NCBI RefSeq assembly: GCF_000801105.2
Contig: NC_079511.1
Span: 23,645,792 to 23,709,791 of the forward strand
Source: Raphanus sativus
Lineage: Eukaryota > Streptophyta > Magnoliopsida > Brassicales > Brassicaceae
Length of the DNA: 64,000 nucleotides
Direction: 5' to 3'
Made by a program: the position numbers and the translations under genes. The notes below the pieces were generated by a model. The model was not told the origin of the DNA, did not search any database, and worked only from the letters and a program-made list of their open reading frames with translations. Positions 59,368 to 64,000 of this stretch are shown piece after piece; the stretch's first letter is position 1; every line of letters starts with the position of its first letter.

Positions 59368-61710
59368 TTCTTATTAAAAGATAAGCATTTTTAAATAGTA
59401 CCCTTTAAACACAACATATTTACGGACATGTCATTATATGACGTGTCAACATAAGAGTTACTCTCAGCCATCGTTTGTAAAGACTTATATATTACTAGAC
59501 TATTTACAGATATTGCCACTGGTCTAATTTTATTGTCGAGACTTATGCATATGTATATCATATAGTTTTATAGTATTTGTCATATTCTCTTTTTGACAGT
59601 GGTTTGTGGCCGTAATAACTCCGATGTATTTGTCAGTTCTCTGCTGTACAAATGACCTGGCCAAAAATAATCAAACATATACCCATTAGATAGTATAACA
59701 TGATAAGATGTTCTATTTTTTATAATAAAACAAAGATCAAAACGATAGTAAAACCCACTACAAATTACAAATTGGGTTGTTTTAATTCCAGCATTTTTGG
59801 GTTACGTATTTTATTCTAGATTCATGGTTACATATGACAATGGCTATGAATCAATGGAAAAAGGTTTTGATCATTTTCTTCTCTTATTTTGAACATGCGT
59901 TACATATTCGTCCTATTAGAATACTAATTCTAACGTGGCTACTATATGTTGTTTCGAAAATTTATATTTTCTGTCCTTTTTAATTCTCTGATTAATTTAT
60001 ATAAAGTATCTCAGTATCAATTTTTTTCTATGTATAGAACGTATGCTTCAATTTCATGCAATGTTATACTTGAGTTTCCGCACTATACACAAATCTTTGT
60101 AGAGAAATATATCTTATTTTAAAATCTGATCAAAATATGGGTCGCCTACAGATAGCTTTTGGGATTACATTTATTATGAATCACTGTCATTATTTAACAT
60201 TAAATATATGAATCAAATTTGGGTAACCATACACTCATATAGCAAGTAATATTTAAAATATGGAATTGATCATCACGCTAATTATACATTAAATGTAATA
60301 TATGTAATTAGTCAATCCTACAATCTATCAACTTGATTAACGGCAAGTAATTGTCCGTATTAATGGCAAGTAATTGGCTGTATGATTAGTAAAATATTCC
60401 TTCAATTTATGATTGAATATATCTAATTGCAAAGAGGAAATCTTATATATCATATGGGTATAGAGAATATTTGGAAATGTTATCACTCACTGTTACAGCT
60501 TTTCTTGGAAAAAAAGAATGGAAATTAGTATATTAATATAGGAAAGTCGAGAACTTAAATTTGGATATATATGTAGTTTTCATTTATTGACATATATTAC
60601 ATTCCTTTGTTAACTATTTCATTAATGAATAAGAGCATTGGTACCTATATATAATGGAGGTCGTATATGCTTCTACAATACCATATAAACTTATTGTTCT
60701 TCTATTTGTAAACGTTAGACCCACTCTTCCAGAAACAATGACTGGTTTAGATTTTGTATCTGATTTGAAGTCTTTCAAATCAATGTAAAAGGTTAGGGTA
60801 AAGGTGATCTGTTTACGGAAGCAATACTTTTGTGCGGTAAAAGAGACAATTGAGATGGTTCTGGTGGATTCAAGAGTAAGCATATAATACCTTGTTCTTG
60901 ATAGTACAAGTTCTCTTTTTTTTCTTAGTAAAAAAAAGTTCTATTTTTGACTAATTTTTGTGCATTAAAATAAAAGATTGTAGCAAAAGTGATTAGAATA
61001 TCCACTTTAATAACTAGACCTTTTAAGAAACCTAAGCAAAATAAAAGATTGTAACGAAAGCGATTACAAGTTCTATTACTATGATGACTTATAACAATTC
61101 TCATATGTTTTTTCACGTTATGTTATAGGGAGACACGATCCATGGTATTGGGAAGAAAGATTTGGTCGGCCAATTTAGTCCTTTCATTAGAGAAGATGTT
61201 TGGTTTATAATTATGTAAAATGTATATACATAAAAAATTGCTATATTCTAAAATATGGTAAAATTATAAGAAAATATTAAATGTTGTAAATATATACTAA
61301 ACCAATTTTTATTTTAAGTTTAAATAATATAAAAATATCAAAAATACTAAAAATATCTACTGATTTCCTATCTGTAGATACTTTTCTAAACCAATTTTGA
61401 GTATTTTGACATACATTATTTAATTTTATATGTTATATATTATTTTAGTTTTTATATTCTGAAAAATTTAGAGTGTATATGAACTTCAACTTAAGAAAAT
61501 TTAAATATGTTAAAAAAAATTAAATATGTTTCCAAATCCGCAAAGATCCGAACTGAACATAATCAAACATAACTAAATGGTATTCAAATGCATATTCCTA
61601 ATCAAATGTAAAAAAGTTTATTGATAACAAAATATATATTTTATAATATCTAAATATAATATAATTTAAAAAGAATATTCTCTCCGCGCAGAGCGCAGAT
61701 TATCATCTAG
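59368..61710 (+). mobile_element. Helitron 2, abutting Helitron 1
   Basis: Its 5' end (TCTAGTTCTTATTAAAAG) overlaps the CTAG that ends Helitron 1, so the first bases (59363-59367) are shared. The 3' end is CTCCGCGCAGAGCGCAGATT, ATCATCTAG at 61710, before host TTATGTATT. The CCGCAAAGATCCGAACTGAA text near 61538 is typical of Helitron 3' regions. Otherwise A+T-rich and non-coding; a minus-strand frame at 60883-60614 has no recognised similarity. Confidence 0.6.
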
Positions 61711-61755
61711 TTATGTATTATATTTCATACAACAGGATGAACTATAAAAGAGTCA
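61711..61755. other. Continuation of Lon-relic 3' flank after the Helitrons
   Basis: TTTCATACAACAGGATGAAC, TATAAAAGAG matches the 3' flank of copy A (19371-19400), showing that the two Helitrons interrupted a formerly continuous Lon-unit flank at 55982/61711. It ends abruptly at the LINE fragment. Confidence 0.8.
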
Positions 61756-62175
61756 CGAAATGACAAACTCTTTAGAGAAATAGATAGAGATCCACTGGAA
61801 CTAGTGAAATATGCGGAAAGTGAATGTCAAGCATGGTTTGATGCAAACAAGGTGATACCAGTGGTGCAAGGGAACGAGATTGAAGACCAAGCCATAAGCT
61901 TGGGTAATATCTGCTTGTTAGATGGATCATGGACGTCTCAAAGCCAATTCAGTGGATGTGGATGGGTCTGGATAGACAGTGGCGGGAAGATTGAACTAAT
62001 GGGAACACGAAATATTCCAAGACGAGAATCAGCTCTTCATTCTGAAGTAGAAGCACTGCAATGGGCGATGGATAATATGCTTCAACACTCAACATGCCAG
62101 CGTTTCGGAACAGACTGCAAGGAGCTCATTGCTATGATTAAGGAAAAAAAATTACTCTTAGAGTCACTTTTGTAG
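61756..62175 (+). pseudogene. LINE-derived RNase H domain fragment
   Basis: Open frame without an ATG: RNDKLFREIDRDPLELVKYA, ESECQAWFDANKV, then LDGSWTSQSQFSGCGWVW, ESALHSEVEALQWAMDN and FGTDCKELIAMIKE. The pattern Asp (LDGSW), Glu (SEVEAL), Asp (GTDC) is the RNase H active-site order, and the text is that of the C-terminal RNase H of plant non-LTR retrotransposons. After MIKE it leaves the family (KKLLLESLL-stop), so the domain's last acidic/His region is missing. Confidence 0.8.
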
Positions 62176-64000
62176 TTGTTAATATCAAAATAAGTCACTT
62201 GTTTATACAAGAGCACTTATTTCTAAAGGCCCGTTAGAAAGAAGAGGAAAGAAGAAGGTATAGTTGACTCCTAACCATTAATCTTTCTAACCAGACTTAT
62301 TAAATGGCGGGCTTTTTAAAAATCACGGACGGCTCAGATCCGTTTATATAGATCTAGACAAGACATGTTACTGGGTTCAATCTATACCATTAGATCTTAC
62401 TATGTACTTTCTTCACGGACGGCCTAGATTATCTTATAGAATTCATCTCTTCTCTCCCAAAATTCTTCACCGTCGACCTTTTCACTCCTCCCTCTCCATT
62501 TTCACCAAGCAAAAGATTTGTCTCATGATTTAGAGATACGATTCTGTGTATGCACCATGACCTCTTTTGTTTGTTGGATCTCATATGTGGCCCAACATAG
62601 ATAGTTTCTTCATGAATCTACTTTCCTCTCTTCATTCACTCTTGGTTCCTTTCTGGAAATTAGAAGTTGTCCGATTACAAAACTAATTGATGCAAAAGCG
62701 AACACACCTAAAGTGGAGGCGGAAGCGCCGTTGGTTGGATCGGGACTTGCTCCACGGGTCAAACACACATGTCCGCTTCAGTCCGAACAGCTTACTTGAT
62801 TCGATTGCTTCTGTGATCAAAATAGTATCCATGTGTACACATAATTTTCGATATCCACATGTTCATATAATTCTTACTATCGATGTGTACAAATAGAATC
62901 CATGTGTACACGTAATTGTTGTTATCCACATGTACACTAGGAAATCTTTTAATCTTTGATTAAGCATTCATATTCATTTGTCTAAATTCCTCTTATAGTG
63001 TACACATGTTCAGTGACACCGTCCATGCTTCCTCCATTATCAAAGCCTCGATATACTCCATTACCCTTGGTTCAACAAGGTATAAAATTGTGAAGCTTTG
63101 TTATTATTTTGAATCTGGATCCGTTTTGGGAACTGTTGTTAGAATGATACTTACAGATTTTCATTTCCAATAAATGTAAACAATCCATAGTCTGTTTAAC
63201 TAGATTAGATAATAATGCAATAGCCTTAAGAACTCACTCTAAAATTCTTTATTGGAATGGGTTTCAGATTATATACTTTTGTTTATCTCGTAAGATTTGA
63301 ATATCATGAGATGGAAAAAGCTATTGAAGGCTTAGAGAAATAGAGATTAATGTACATGTGGACAACAAGACCTATGTACACGTTGTTGTGGCTTTGATCA
63401 TCACTAACAAATTTGAAGCAAACGAGAGAAGTTTACAACACATACATCAATATGTTTAGCCTAATTATTATTGGGAGAAATGAAAAAGTTAACAAATAAA
63501 TTTGGTGTACAATGTACAATGTAACTTGATGTACACATGTACAATATATTTGATGTACACATGGATAACATGTAACGTGGATGTGTATGTGCTTATGGTA
63601 CAGTCTAGATGACAAAACAAAGGGGTTCTGGTGGATGTCCTCTGCTTTTATCATCTACTCTGTACAACGAACAATATGAATAAAAAGGTCACTGCTTTCA
63701 ACTGTAACTATAAACATCTTCCACTTCATCATCTTCTCTTTCACTACCATGGACTTGCAGAGGTCTCCAAAGGACTGAACTTGTCTTGGAACATATCTGC
63801 AAACGTAAAGCTTGTCATGTGGTTAATCACTTGTCTTGGAACATATCTGCAACGTAAAGCTTGTCTCTTGGGTCAGCAACACACATCATGTTGCAGATAT
63901 CAAATGTTAAAGTCACCAACGGCATAAAGAAACAGAACACATGCATGAATGACCTCTGTTCGTTTACACATACATAACAAACATGCATAACAAGAGCACA
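62176..64000. other. Non-coding right end with TGTACA-rich stretch
   Basis: No supported gene. 62270-62470 has the phrase CACGGACGGC twice. From 62830 to 63600 the palindrome TGTACA and its neighbours (GTGTACACATG, ATCCACATGT) recur more than a dozen times. 63779-63865 contains a direct repeat (listed separately). The plus frame at 63631-63927 has no family resemblance I recognise. Confidence 0.5.
63779..63865. repeat. Direct repeat of about 36 bp
   Basis: ACTTGTCTTGGAACATATCT, GCAAACGTAAAGCTTGTC occurs at 63779-63815 and again, with one base missing, at 63828-63863, 13 bp apart. Confidence 0.85.

Noticed and set aside
60614..60883. 89-codon minus frame inside Helitron 2
   Set aside because: Reads plausibly but matches no family I recognise and has no supporting structure; too weak to call a gene.
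62687..62896. 69-codon plus frame beginning MMQKRTHLKW
   Set aside because: No conserved motif; overlaps the TGTACA-motif cluster and is probably chance.

Overview
The window is plant nuclear DNA, almost certainly from a Brassicaceae (crucifer) and most likely a Brassica/Raphanus-type genome. Evidence: GT-AG introns throughout; a near-complete PI4K-alpha gene whose reconstructed protein closely follows Arabidopsis PI4Kα1; three Lon proteases of the plant mitochondrial type; a secreted protein that looks like the crucifer-restricted DUF1216 family; and typical crucifer repeats (Helitrons with TC...CTAG ends, Stowaway and Harbinger MITEs, a CACTA stub, AAGTCGTC foldbacks). Intergenic DNA is very A+T rich.

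Layout. 1-383 (minus): 5' part of a GRF zinc-finger gene running off the left edge. 1644-10943 (plus): PI4Kα, 26 exons, all frames intact. 13944-19240 (plus): Lon copy A, 18 exons. 19486-20073: stub of a CACTA transposon. 22958-24225 (plus): two-exon secreted DUF1216-like gene. 24370-40900: a transposon-dominated tract with Helitrons, a 570-bp foldback, a broken MULE transposase piece, three relics of a MADS-box gene embedded in A+T-rich tandem repeats, and a 1.1-kb direct duplication split by a Helitron. 42081-46470 (plus): Lon copy B, with a one-base frameshift. 46471-50950: A+T-rich repeats. 51130-55587 (plus): Lon copy C, fully in frame. 55779-55865: C-terminal relic of a fourth Lon copy, followed by two abutting Helitrons (55983-61710) that carry a broken DUF1985 gene piece. 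61756-62175: RNase H piece of a LINE. 62176-64000: non-coding, with many TGTACA motifs.

Most interesting is the Lon array. All three copies keep the Walker A and B motifs and the Ser-Lys protease dyad. Compared with LON1-type enzymes as I recall them, both AAA+ pore loops are rewritten, a highly conserved N-terminal helix is missing and replaced by duplicated 33-nt micro-exons, and a short N-domain motif is tandemly repeated two or three times. Copy A has lost the start codon shared by B and C; copy B carries a frameshift; copy C is the cleanest. This looks like a young tandem family diverging away from ordinary Lon unfoldase function, with some members decaying.

All exon boundaries were read by eye from splice consensus and reading frame. 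Family comparisons rest on remembered Arabidopsis sequences, not on a database search.
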